Positions 7,268 through 13,912 of a DNA stretch of 13,912 nt are shown here, piece after piece. Position 1 is the stretch's first letter. Each line of letters starts with the position of its first letter. The notes under the pieces are model-generated. The model searched no databases, was not told where the DNA came from, and saw only the letters and a program-made list of their open reading frames with translations. Position numbers and translations under genes: made by a program. The stretch is taken from positions 1 to 13,912 of the forward strand of contig CAMAWS010000026.1 of assembly GCA_945861845.1 (NCBI GenBank). Reading direction: 5' to 3'. The stretch comes from Candidatus Sulfopaludibacter sp. SbA3. Lineage in GTDB: Bacteria > Acidobacteriota > Terriglobia > 20CM-2-55-15.

Positions 7268-7415
7268 TAACAACTCTTTTCTGAGGCACGATCGAAAAAA
7301 ATGCGCGGCGATATGAATTATTTTGTCGAAGTGACTGGCAGAACACTGGTAAAGATTACGAGCAGCCTGATGTTGCACCGGAGGATTACGAAGACTTGGA
7401 AGAGACTACCAGAGG

Positions 7416-9374
7416 ATGACAAATCAGCCGCTTCAATGGACCATAGACGACTCCATCTCGACCTACAACATTGACCGGTGGAGCCTCGGGTATTTCTCGG
7501 TAAACGACGCGGGCAATATCTCGATTTCGCCGCTGCGGGACAAGGGCGCCAGCATCGACCTGCTGCAGGTCTTGAAGGAAGCCCGGGGGCGCGGCCTGCA
7601 GTTTCCGATGGTCGTCCGGTTTCAGGATTTGCTGCGCGACCGGGTCGAGTGGCTTAACAAATCCTTCATCGACGCGATTGCCGAGAACAAGTATGGCGGC
7701 TCCTATTTCGGAGTCTTTCCGATCAAGGTGAACCAGCTTCGTGAAGTCGTCGAAGAGATTGCGTTTGCCGGATTACCTTTTCATTACGGCCTGGAAGCCG
7801 GTTCGAAGCCGGAACTCTACTCGGCCCTTGCCACTCATCGCGATCCTGAAGCGCTCATCATCTGCAACGGGTACAAGGACACCGCTTTCATTCGAACTGC
7901 CACGATCGGGAGAAAGCTGGGCAAGAAGATCATCCTGATCGCCGAGAAACTGGAGGAGATCAAGTCGATTCTAGAAATCAGCCGCGAGGCTGGCGTCGAT
8001 CCATGGATCGGCGTGCGCGTGCGCCTGGCGGCGAAGAGCACCGGTATCTGGGCGACGTCCGGAGGCGAATCCGCAAAGTTCGGCCTTTCGACGCTCGACC
8101 TGATGGAAGCCGTCGAATTCCTTCGCGAGCATGGCGCGCTGGACGCGCTGAGGATGGTTCACTTCCACATCGGTTCCCAGATTCCCGACATTCAATCGAT
8201 CAAGAAAGCGACGCGCGAAGGCGCCCGGTATTACGCGAAACTGAGGAAGATCGGTTTCGACAAGCTGGACTACATCGATGTGGGCGGCGGACTCGGCGTG
8301 GACTACGACGGCAGCCGCACGCTGTTTCATTCCTCGGCCAACTACTCGCTTGACGAGTATGTTGGCGACTGCATTTTCAATATCAAGGACGTCTGCGATG
8401 AAGAAGGGGTGCCGCATCCCAACGTCGTATCGGAATCGGGACGGGCCATTGTCGCTCATCATTCCGTCCTGATCGTCCAGGTGTTCGGCACAATCGAAAA
8501 GACGAAAGCCGAGTACGATCTTTCCGTCAGGGACGACGATCACAAGTGGATCAAGCAACTGGCCGAGACGAAGGACTATATCCGAAGCAACCCGCGGGTA
8601 GCCCTTCACGACGCGCTCCAGATCAAGGAAGAGTCGCAGAACGCATTCGACCTCGGGATCCTCGATCTAAGGACAAAAGCGAAAATCGAAACCTTCTATT
8701 GGGCCATCGCTGAAGAGATTTCGGATTACTACACGAACCGCACCGTGTCCGAGGAGGAAGACGAGCCGATGCCGGAAGAAATATCCGAGCTGGTGCCCGA
8801 CCTTGCAGATCAATACCTGTGCAACTTCTCGGTGTTCCAGAGCCTGTTGGACCACTGGGCGCTCGGCCAGATCTTTCCGATCATGCCGGTGCACCGGCTC
8901 AACGAGCGGCCGTCGATGCAGGGAACGCTCTGCGACATCACTTGCGACTCGGACGGCAAGATCAATCACTTTGCAGACATCATGGACGTGAAGAAGACCC
9001 TGCCGCTCCATCCGCTCAAGAACGGCGATCCGTATTACATCGGGATGTTCCTGACCGGGGCTTACCAGGACATCATGGGCGACCTTCACAATCTTTTCGG
9101 CCGTGTGAACGAAGCGCACGTCTTCCTCGACGCGGATGAAGAGTCGGGTTTCTATATCGAAGAAACGATCAGCGGCAACACGATTACCCAGGTTCTCGAG
9201 TTGACGCAGTACTATCCGAACGACCTGGTGCGCGCGATAAAAGAGCAGATCGCCGAGGCCATCAAGACGGACCGGCTGAAGCCCAGTGAAGGAATGCGCC
9301 TGCTTGCCGAATACGAAAAAGGCCTCACGGATCATACCTACCTGACGTTTACGAATGGCCCCGAGCCTGCCTGA
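7416..9374 (+). CDS. speA: Biosynthetic arginine decarboxylase
   Basis: PLP-dependent enzyme of the fold-III family that converts arginine to agmatine and CO2, the entry to putrescine and spermidine synthesis. It is 652 residues, typical for SpeA. Seen in order: GVFPIKVNQ (99-107), where K104 should form the Schiff base with PLP; HFHIGSQI (249-256); the phosphate-binding DVGGGLGVDYDG (288-299); ESGRAIVAHHS (340-350); and DITCDSDGKI (507-516), with C510 and D511 as the active-site pair supplied across the dimer. An acidic stretch (SEEEDEPMPEE, 445-455) lies before the final domain. The start at 7416 follows GGAAGAG at 11-base spacing and gives a normal N-terminus. There is no speB or speE beside it, so the rest of the pathway is encoded elsewhere. 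It converges on rnj. Confidence 0.96.
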   Translation: MTNQPLQWTIDDSISTYNIDRWSLGYFSVNDAGNISISPLRDKGASIDLLQVLKEARGRGLQFPMVVRFQDLLRDRVEWLNKSFIDAIAENKYGGSYFGVFPIKVNQLREVVEEIAFAGLPFHYGLEAGSKPELYSALATHRDPEALIICNGYKDTAFIRTATIGRKLGKKIILIAEKLEEIKSILEISREAGVDPWIGVRVRLAAKSTGIWATSGGESAKFGLSTLDLMEAVEFLREHGALDALRMVHFHIGSQIPDIQSIKKATREGARYYAKLRKIGFDKLDYIDVGGGLGVDYDGSRTLFHSSANYSLDEYVGDCIFNIKDVCDEEGVPHPNVVSESGRAIVAHHSVLIVQVFGTIEKTKAEYDLSVRDDDHKWIKQLAETKDYIRSNPRVALHDALQIKEESQNAFDLGILDLRTKAKIETFYWAIAEEISDYYTNRTVSEEEDEPMPEEISELVPDLADQYLCNFSVFQSLLDHWALGQIFPIMPVHRLNERPSMQGTLCDITCDSDGKINHFADIMDVKKTLPLHPLKNGDPYYIGMFLTGAYQDIMGDLHNLFGRVNEAHVFLDADEESGFYIEETISGNTITQVLELTQYYPNDLVRAIKEQIAEAIKTDRLKPSEGMRLLAEYEKGLTDHTYLTFTNGPEPA

Positions 9375-9391
9375 GCAACCAAAAGCCGCCT

Positions 9392-9487
9392 TGCCTGTGG
9401 GTGCGGGGCTTCAGCCCCGTGCCAGGTTCAAACAAAAAAACAGTTTCTCGATCTTTGCACGGGGCTGAAGCCCCGCGCCCACAGGCA
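9392..9487. repeat. Inverted repeat with nested palindromes between speA and rnj
   Basis: The arms 9392-9422 and 9457-9487 are 31 bases each, with one mismatch (T/C at the eleventh base), around a 34-base A-rich loop. Each arm contains its own palindrome (GGGGCTTCAGCCCC, or its complement), so it can fold either as two small hairpins or one long one. It fills most of the gap between the convergent ends of speA and rnj. The layout is that of a REP/BIME pair. It could act as a two-way terminator, but there is no clear T-run. Confidence 0.85.
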
Positions 9488-9494
9488 CTTGAAA

Positions 9495-11162
9495 TCAAAT
9501 TTCCATGATAACGGGAAGGATGAACGGGCGCTTCGCCGTCTGTTTGGCGAAGTACTTCTTGAGCTCCTTGCGGATCTTCTCCTTCATGACGTTCCAGTCT
9601 CCGCGCTCTTCCACAGATGATGCATTCACGGTGTCAATGACCAGTTGCTTGCTCTCGGCAATCAGGCGTTCCTCGTCGGAAAACTTCACCCCGCGCAAGA
9701 CCAGTTCCGGCGCCGTTTCCATCATGCCGGTCTGCTTGTTGATGGCGATGATCGGCACGACGATGCCGTCTTCCGAAATGTGACGCCGGTCACGGATCAC
9801 GATTTCTCCCACTTCTTCGAGGCTGCCCTGGTCGATGAGTACCTTGCCGACCGGAACCTTTCCCGTGATTTCCGCGCCTGTCGAATCAAATCGGATGATG
9901 TCTCCCGATTCGGCAATGATGATCTTCTCCTGAACGGCGCCGGTTTTTTCAGCCAGCCTTGCATGTCGATGCAGCATCCGGTACATGCCATGGATGGGAA
10001 TGAAATACTTCGGCTTTGCCAGCGTGATCACCAGCTTCAGTTCCTCTTCCGAGCCGTGTCCACTCACGTGGAGCGGCGGATAGCTTCCGTCCGGATAATA
10101 AAGGTCGGCGCGCCGCCGGTAAAAGTGATCCATGAGCCGGGAGACGGCCTGGTCGTTGCCCGGTATGACCCGGGCGGAGAGAATGACCGTATCGCCCTCG
10201 TCGATCTTGAAGTCCTTGTGATTGTCGAGCGCAAGCCTGGAAAGGGCGGACAGGGGCTCGCCCTGGCATCCGCCAGCGACTACGCATACCTGTTGCCGCG
10301 CATAGTGCTTGATCTCCTTCGATCGAATGATGAGTCCCGGGGGAACCTTGAGGAACCCAAGCTCTTCGGCTGTTTCCACATTGTCCGACATGCGGCGTCC
10401 CAGGAAGCTCACGACGCGATTGTGCAGCTTGGCCTGGTCGATGACGAGCTGCAGGCGCGGTATCGACGAGGCAAAACAGGACAGGATCACCCGCCCTTTT
10501 GAACTGCGAAAGATGGAATCGAACCGATCGTATACCGAACGTTCCGAGCCGGTGTGGCCTGCATGCTCGGCATTCGTGCTGTCCGAAAAGAGCGCCAGGA
10601 CACCCTGCGCACCGTAAGCCGCAAGGGTGTGCAGGTCGAAGGTTGCGCCATCGATGGGCGCAGGATCGATCTTGAAGTCGCCCGTGTGGATTACAGTTCC
10701 CGCAGGGGTTTTAATAGCCAGCCCGAATGCGTCGACAATCGAATGAGTGACCTGGAAGAACTCCACGGTGAAGCAGCCGATGGTGATCTGGTCCTTTGCC
10801 TTCACTGTGTGGAGTACGGCGTCTGCAAGCAACCCATGCTGTTCCAGCTTGTTCTTTACCAGGCCCATCGTGAAGCTGCTGCCGTAGATGGGAACATTCA
10901 GGTAAGGCAGGATGAAAGGCAGGGCTCCAATATGATCTTCGTGGCCGTGAGTCAGGAAAATCGCCTTTACTTCGCTCTTGTTTTCGAGCAGGTACGCGAT
11001 GTCCGGGACGATGATATCGACGCCGAGCAGTTCCGCGTCGGGAAACATCACGCCGGCGTCAACGACGATGATTTGTCCCTGAGCCCGGAAAGCCATGATG
11101 TGCATTCCGAACTCGCCAAGCCCGCCAAGAGGGATAACTTCGAGTGTTTGATCCGTTTTCAT
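9495..11162 (-). CDS. rnj: Ribonuclease J
   Basis: Cytoplasmic metallo-beta-lactamase/beta-CASP ribonuclease with endonuclease and 5'-3' exonuclease activity in RNA decay and maturation. The 555 residues match the usual length. Zinc ligands are visible: THGHEDH (71-77: H72, H74, D76, H77), H140 in QVTHS, D162 in HTGDFKID, and H391 in PIHGMY. The beta-CASP part has SDSTNAE (193-199), GGCQGEP (297-303) and HVSGHGS (365-371). In well-studied RNase J the third block usually reads TGSQGE, so G298 and C299 are substitutions. The C-terminal domain (about 450-555) is present and ends ILPVIMEI. The ATG overlaps the rsmA stop as TAATG, so the two genes are coupled. One paralogue is seen, so rnjA or rnjB is not specified. 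Confidence 0.95.
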   Translation of the reverse strand: MKTDQTLEVIPLGGLGEFGMHIMAFRAQGQIIVVDAGVMFPDAELLGVDIIVPDIAYLLENKSEVKAIFLTHGHEDHIGALPFILPYLNVPIYGSSFTMGLVKNKLEQHGLLADAVLHTVKAKDQITIGCFTVEFFQVTHSIVDAFGLAIKTPAGTVIHTGDFKIDPAPIDGATFDLHTLAAYGAQGVLALFSDSTNAEHAGHTGSERSVYDRFDSIFRSSKGRVILSCFASSIPRLQLVIDQAKLHNRVVSFLGRRMSDNVETAEELGFLKVPPGLIIRSKEIKHYARQQVCVVAGGCQGEPLSALSRLALDNHKDFKIDEGDTVILSARVIPGNDQAVSRLMDHFYRRRADLYYPDGSYPPLHVSGHGSEEELKLVITLAKPKYFIPIHGMYRMLHRHARLAEKTGAVQEKIIIAESGDIIRFDSTGAEITGKVPVGKVLIDQGSLEEVGEIVIRDRRHISEDGIVVPIIAINKQTGMMETAPELVLRGVKFSDEERLIAESKQLVIDTVNASSVEERGDWNVMKEKIRKELKKYFAKQTAKRPFILPVIMEI

Positions 11163-11926
11163 TAATACCCGAAGTGATTATACACACGCTGAAAATCAGG
11201 TATGGAAAGCTCTTCAGGCCTCGCGTGGGGCCTTATGTCAGAAGCGCCAAGGCCCTCGATGATTTTTTCACGCGGTATCGAGGGAAACATCGCGGCGAGA
11301 TTGTTCGCCAGCGTCTTGCGCCGCGATGAGAAAGCGCGATGGACGAAATCGGTGAACCCGGTTGCGTTCGCCACGCCGGGCCGCCAATCGAGCCGGATCA
11401 CGGAAGAGTCCACCTTTGGCCTCGGGCGGAAGGCGCCCGGCGGAACGGTGAAGCCCAGTTTCGCATCGGCGTAATACTGCACCAGAACACTGAGCGGGCC
11501 GTATTCGCCTGATCCGGGTTTGGCTGCAATGCGCTGGGCAACCTCCTTCTGGATCATGACCGTTACGTCAAGAATCTGGAACCGCGCAGCAATGAAGCGT
11601 TTGAACAGGGGAGTCGCCACGTTGTAGGGCAGGTTTCCGACGAGATGAAACGGCTCGCTTGCGAGTTTTGCAAAATCCACATCAAGCGCATCGGCTTCCA
11701 CAATTTCAACATTCGGCGGCATGCCGCTCCGCAGGGGCGGGATGAGGTCCCTGTCGATCTCTATTCCAATGACGCGGTGGGCAATCGCCGCGAGCTCCCG
11801 GGTCAGCGCGCCTGCGCCGGGTCCGATTTCGACAACGGTGTGGGTGGGGGCAATGTTTGCAAAAGCGACAATCTTGCGGAGGATGGATTTGTCGGAAAGA
11901 AAATGCTGGCCGAATCGTTTTTTCAA
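11162..11926 (-). CDS. rsmA: 16S rRNA dimethyladenosine transferase RsmA (KsgA)
   Basis: SAM-dependent enzyme that dimethylates two adjacent adenosines in the 3'-terminal helix of 16S rRNA during late 30S assembly. The 254 residues start with the family signature KKRFGQHFL. Motif I is EIGPGAG (33-39), the acidic residue of motif II is E56, motif III is EADALD (77-82), and the catalytic motif IV is NLPYN (98-102). FRPRPKVDS (166-174) and AFSSRRKTLANN (198-209) belong to the C-terminal rRNA-contact domain. No ATG is available in this frame, so the start is TTG (11926-11924), with AGG about nine bases upstream; a rare start may keep expression low. It is the first gene of the rsmA-rnj pair and begins 49 bases after the tRNA-Glu. 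Confidence 0.94.
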   Translation of the reverse strand: MKKRFGQHFLSDKSILRKIVAFANIAPTHTVVEIGPGAGALTRELAAIAHRVIGIEIDRDLIPPLRSGMPPNVEIVEADALDVDFAKLASEPFHLVGNLPYNVATPLFKRFIAARFQILDVTVMIQKEVAQRIAAKPGSGEYGPLSVLVQYYADAKLGFTVPPGAFRPRPKVDSSVIRLDWRPGVANATGFTDFVHRAFSSRRKTLANNLAAMFPSIPREKIIEGLGASDIRPHARPEELSIPDFQRVYNHFGY

Positions 11927-11966
11927 ATGAAATGGCCTGGTGGGCGTCTGGCATGACGCCGGATTG

Positions 11967-11975
11967 AAAAAAAAA
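11967..11975 (-). terminator. T9 tract immediately after tRNA-Glu
   Basis: Nine A on the plus strand, so nine T on the coding strand of the tRNA, directly follow its discriminator base. There is no separate GC hairpin, but the T-arm and acceptor stem could serve, or Rho-independent pausing and 3'-end trimming could occur here. Whether transcription continues into rsmA, which starts 41 bases further on, cannot be told. Confidence 0.4.
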
Positions 11976-12050
11976 CGTCCCGTACGGGATTCGAACCCGT
12001 GCTGCAGCCTTGAAAGGGCTGTGTCCTAGACCGGGCTAGACGAACGGGAC
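11976..12050 (-). tRNA. tRNA-Glu (anticodon UUC)
   Basis: The minus strand folds into a complete 75-base cloverleaf. Acceptor GTCCCGT (from 12050) pairs with ACGGGAC (11983-11977), with discriminator G at 11976. The anticodon stem CAGCC/GGCTG encloses the loop CTTTCAA, with TTC at 12014-12012. The T loop is GTTCGAATC. The D-arm sequence TCTAG...CTAGGAC is typical of tRNA-Glu. The 3' CCA is not encoded (TTT follows), so it must be added enzymatically. Confidence 0.97.
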
Positions 12051-12073
12051 CAACTGCAGCAAAACGAACATCA

Positions 12074-12103
12074 TTTGTAACATAGTCCTGTGTGCGGGGT
12101 CTA
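12074..12103 (-). promoter_or_regulatory. Possible tRNA-Glu promoter
   Basis: On the minus strand TAGACC (12103-12098) and TACAAA (12079-12074), 18 bases apart, each match four of six consensus bases and lie 23 bases upstream of the mature tRNA. Weak; nothing better is visible between the methyltransferase stop and the tRNA. Confidence 0.25.
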
Positions 12104-12120
12104 CGACGGCGCGTGAATTC

Positions 12121-13197
12121 CTATGGCGAGACGAGTTCGGACGGGGCAACTTCAATCGTGTTATCCGTGCGGCACCACCGGCCTTGACGGGTTCGCGACC
12201 GGACACCGGTGATGCGGACCCGGCCTGGTGGATGGTCCACCGGCACGGGGATCAGGGCTTCGCCACGTGAATCCAGTTGACACCATTCGACCACGACACC
12301 GATGACGGGAGCCGCTTCATTAGCGGGCGAGTATTCGTATGAGATATCGACCACCTGGCCGGGGAAGGCCGGGATGCGGACGATATACGTCTCGCCGGGA
12401 CGAATCTTCTGAACGGAGAAGGCCAGTGTCACTCGCTTCTGGAGCGCTTTTCGAACCCGCTTCAGCATTTCGAGCGCGGCATGACGCAGCGCTTTCGGTA
12501 TCCACTCCGTTTTCGGCTTCCGGAACCAGAGCCAGAAGTACTGCGAACCCTCGCCGGATGACCGCAGGAATTCAAATCCGCAGAGTCCGGCCAGAGCACG
12601 GGCGTCTTCGAGGGAGATCGGAACACCCATCCAGGTGTCCTCCTGGGCCGATTCAACGGTCATATCTCCCTGAACCTGGAACTTGAAGATCCCTCCCGGC
12701 TTGAGGCATCGGTGTACCTCTCGAATGTAGTTCTCGATGACATCGCGCGACGGGATGTGCTGAAACACGATGAACGAGAATGCGAAATCGCTACTGTGAC
12801 TGGGCAGGCCTGAAAGATCGACGCCGTTGTTCTTGTGAAGGAAGACGTTTGGAAGGTCTGAAAGATTGCGCCTGGCGAGAGCGATCATCTCTGTACTGAT
12901 ATCCACGGCATGGACTGCCGCAAAGGCCGACGCGATCGCTCGCGTCATGCGGCCGGCGCCGCAGCCGATCTCGATGACCCGCATCCGGCTGAATTTCTTG
13001 TCGAGGGCAATGAGTTCGGGATCGACCAGGATGTCATTTTCGACATTGATCGCGCCGCCGCGAAAGAAATCTTCACGGCTCCAGCGTTCCTTGCCGGTGG
13101 CGATATAGAACTCGGCGTTCTCTCGCGCCCGAGCGTCCCAATCCTGTTCCATTCGGGAAGCAATTTCCGAGTTCGGAGTGGTCTCATTCATATTCAT
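12121..13197 (-). CDS. Class I SAM-dependent methyltransferase with C-terminal beta domain
   Basis: A 358-residue predicted cytoplasmic protein. Residues about 35-225 form a Rossmann-type methyltransferase: motif I VIEIGCGAGRMT (74-85), acidic motif II VDIS (98-101, D99), the SFIVFQHIP segment (141-149), and LKPGGIFKFQVQGD (165-178). This is the Methyltransf_11/25 pattern; the substrate is not indicated. A basic helical linker (about 231-256) leads to a beta-rich domain (259-352) with AFSVQKIRPGETY, VEWCQLD and ITGVRSR, which shares a spaced motif with the tail of the binding protein at 219-1391. The start may be M1 or M3 (13191); neither has a Shine-Dalgarno. No neighbour suggests a pathway. 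The methyltransferase call is secure, the substrate unknown. Confidence 0.85.
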   Translation of the reverse strand: MNMNETTPNSEIASRMEQDWDARARENAEFYIATGKERWSREDFFRGGAINVENDILVDPELIALDKKFSRMRVIEIGCGAGRMTRAIASAFAAVHAVDISTEMIALARRNLSDLPNVFLHKNNGVDLSGLPSHSSDFAFSFIVFQHIPSRDVIENYIREVHRCLKPGGIFKFQVQGDMTVESAQEDTWMGVPISLEDARALAGLCGFEFLRSSGEGSQYFWLWFRKPKTEWIPKALRHAALEMLKRVRKALQKRVTLAFSVQKIRPGETYIVRIPAFPGQVVDISYEYSPANEAAPVIGVVVEWCQLDSRGEALIPVPVDHPPGRVRITGVRSRTRQGRWCRTDNTIEVAPSELVSP

Positions 13198-13270
13198 TGC
13201 TTATGCGTGTGAATCGTATCACGTAAGAAATGTACACTTATCGCTGCTTCCCTTGTCTTGATGGAGGTCC

Positions 13271-13912
13271 ATGCGTTACGGCATCTTTTTTCAGCTTCCT
13301 GTTCATCACAACCAGACCGATTCCGAACGATATCGAGAGACCGTCGAGCAGTGCGTGTTTGCCGAGGAACTCGGTTTCCATTCCGCATGGCTTGCCGAAG
13401 CGCATTTTCATCCCAGCTTTTCCGCCGTGCCTGCGCCGCTCGTCCTGCTTGCCGCCATCGCGGGCAAAACGAAACGGCTTCGCCTGGGAACCGCAGGAGT
13501 CCTCGTTCCCCTGCACCATCCGCTTCGGATTGCCGAGGATGCCGCAACGCTGGATGTGCTGAGCGACGGGAGGCTGGAGCTCGGTGTGGGAAGGGGATCC
13601 TGGTCGATCCAGTTTTCCGGGCTTGGCGTTTCGGCCTCGGAGAGCGACAGCCGGTTTTCCGAAGGGCTCGAAGTGGTGCGCAGGGTCCTCACAGAACATC
13701 GCATCGCGCATCGAGGCAAGCACTGGCAGATTCCTGAAACGCAGCTGACGCCGCGCCCTCTGCAAAACCCGGTTCCGATTCGTATAACGGCCAACAGTCA
13801 TCGATCGACCGAATGGGCGTCGTCGCGCGGTTATCCGCTGATGACCGGAACCGTTTCACATCCTTTGCCAGACGAGTTTGAGTCGCAAATCGAGGCTTAT
13901 CGGGACTCCTTT
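13271..13912 (+). CDS. Luciferase-like flavin-dependent monooxygenase (partial, 3' end off window)
   Basis: 214 residues are visible and the frame is open to the edge. It starts MRYGIFFQLP and shows the bacterial luciferase/LLM TIM-barrel pattern: EELGFHSAWLAEAHF (32-46), LGTAGVLVPLHHPLRIAED (72-90), and LSDGRLELGVGRG (97-109), the flavin-site segment of the family. Members use reduced FMN or F420 and oxygen on very varied substrates, so the substrate cannot be given. The ATG at 13271 is the only usual start: a stop (13259-13261) closes the frame just upstream. GGAGG at 13263-13267 is a good Shine-Dalgarno but only three bases from the ATG. It is transcribed divergently from the methyltransferase across 73 bases. 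Confidence 0.88.
   Translation, partial: MRYGIFFQLPVHHNQTDSERYRETVEQCVFAEELGFHSAWLAEAHFHPSFSAVPAPLVLLAAIAGKTKRLRLGTAGVLVPLHHPLRIAEDAATLDVLSDGRLELGVGRGSWSIQFSGLGVSASESDSRFSEGLEVVRRVLTEHRIAHRGKHWQIPETQLTPRPLQNPVPIRITANSHRSTEWASSRGYPLMTGTVSHPLPDEFESQIEAYRDSF

Noticed and set aside
7301..7471. Short ORF starting MRGDMNYF before and into speA
   Set aside because: It runs into speA out of frame, has no ribosome site, and its sequence is basic and featureless.
9645..10502. 285-codon plus-strand open frame
   Set aside because: It is the shadow of rnj, whose metal-binding residues establish the minus strand as coding.
13208..13225. Possible operator palindrome CGTG...CACG in the methyltransferase/monooxygenase gap
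   Set aside because: Only four bases per arm pair cleanly, which is expected by chance in this length.
1..13912. CRISPR array, transposase, integrase, phage or toxin-antitoxin genes
   Set aside because: No regularly spaced direct repeats and no protein with such motifs were found; the only mobile-like items are the non-coding palindromes.

Overview
The window reads as a piece of a bacterial chromosome. It carries RsmA, RNase J, a biosynthetic arginine decarboxylase and a tRNA-Glu, together with a complete two-subunit DNA topoisomerase VI, an enzyme typical of archaea and found only sporadically in bacteria. The moderately GC-rich coding style, the paired DUF2157 membrane proteins, the 'CGGGGCTTCAGCCCCG'-type palindromes and the type of C-terminal beta domain suggest an Acidobacteriota-like organism. 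That assignment is inference; no rRNA or other phylogenetic marker was checked.

Layout. 3-137 (+): C-terminal end of an OmpR/PhoB-type response regulator. 219-1391 (+): secreted TupA-like solute-binding protein with an added C-terminal beta domain. 1391-1491: long near-perfect palindrome starting at that gene's stop codon. 1554-1862 (+): 102-residue protein of unknown function, followed by top6B (1899-3887) and top6A (3897-5033), probably one transcription unit. 5034-5191: convergent junction packed with four small inverted repeats. 5189-7221 (-): two DUF2157-type membrane proteins sharing an ATGA overlap. 7222-7415: divergent intergenic region. 7416-9374 (+): speA. 9392-9487: inverted repeat with a palindrome nested in each arm, between convergent speA and rnj. 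9495-11926 (-): rsmA then rnj, joined by a TAATG stop/start overlap. 11976-12050 (-): tRNA-Glu(UUC) followed directly by nine T. 12121-13197 (-): class I methyltransferase with its own C-terminal beta domain. 13271-end (+): luciferase-like flavin monooxygenase, cut by the window edge.

How the parts fit. The clearest functional unit is Topo VI: the GHKL ATPase/transducer subunit and the Spo11-like cleavage subunit both keep their catalytic residues. RsmA (16S rRNA dimethylation) and RNase J (RNA maturation and decay) form a translation/RNA-processing pair just downstream of tRNA-Glu. SpeA starts polyamine synthesis from arginine. The other genes are not visibly linked in function.

Most worth a second look: the Topo VI pair itself, an apparent helix-hairpin-helix insert in the Top6B transducer, a shared beta-domain motif at the C-termini of the secreted binding protein and the methyltransferase, and two families of long palindromic elements at gene ends. 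I saw no CRISPR array, transposase, phage gene or defence operon.
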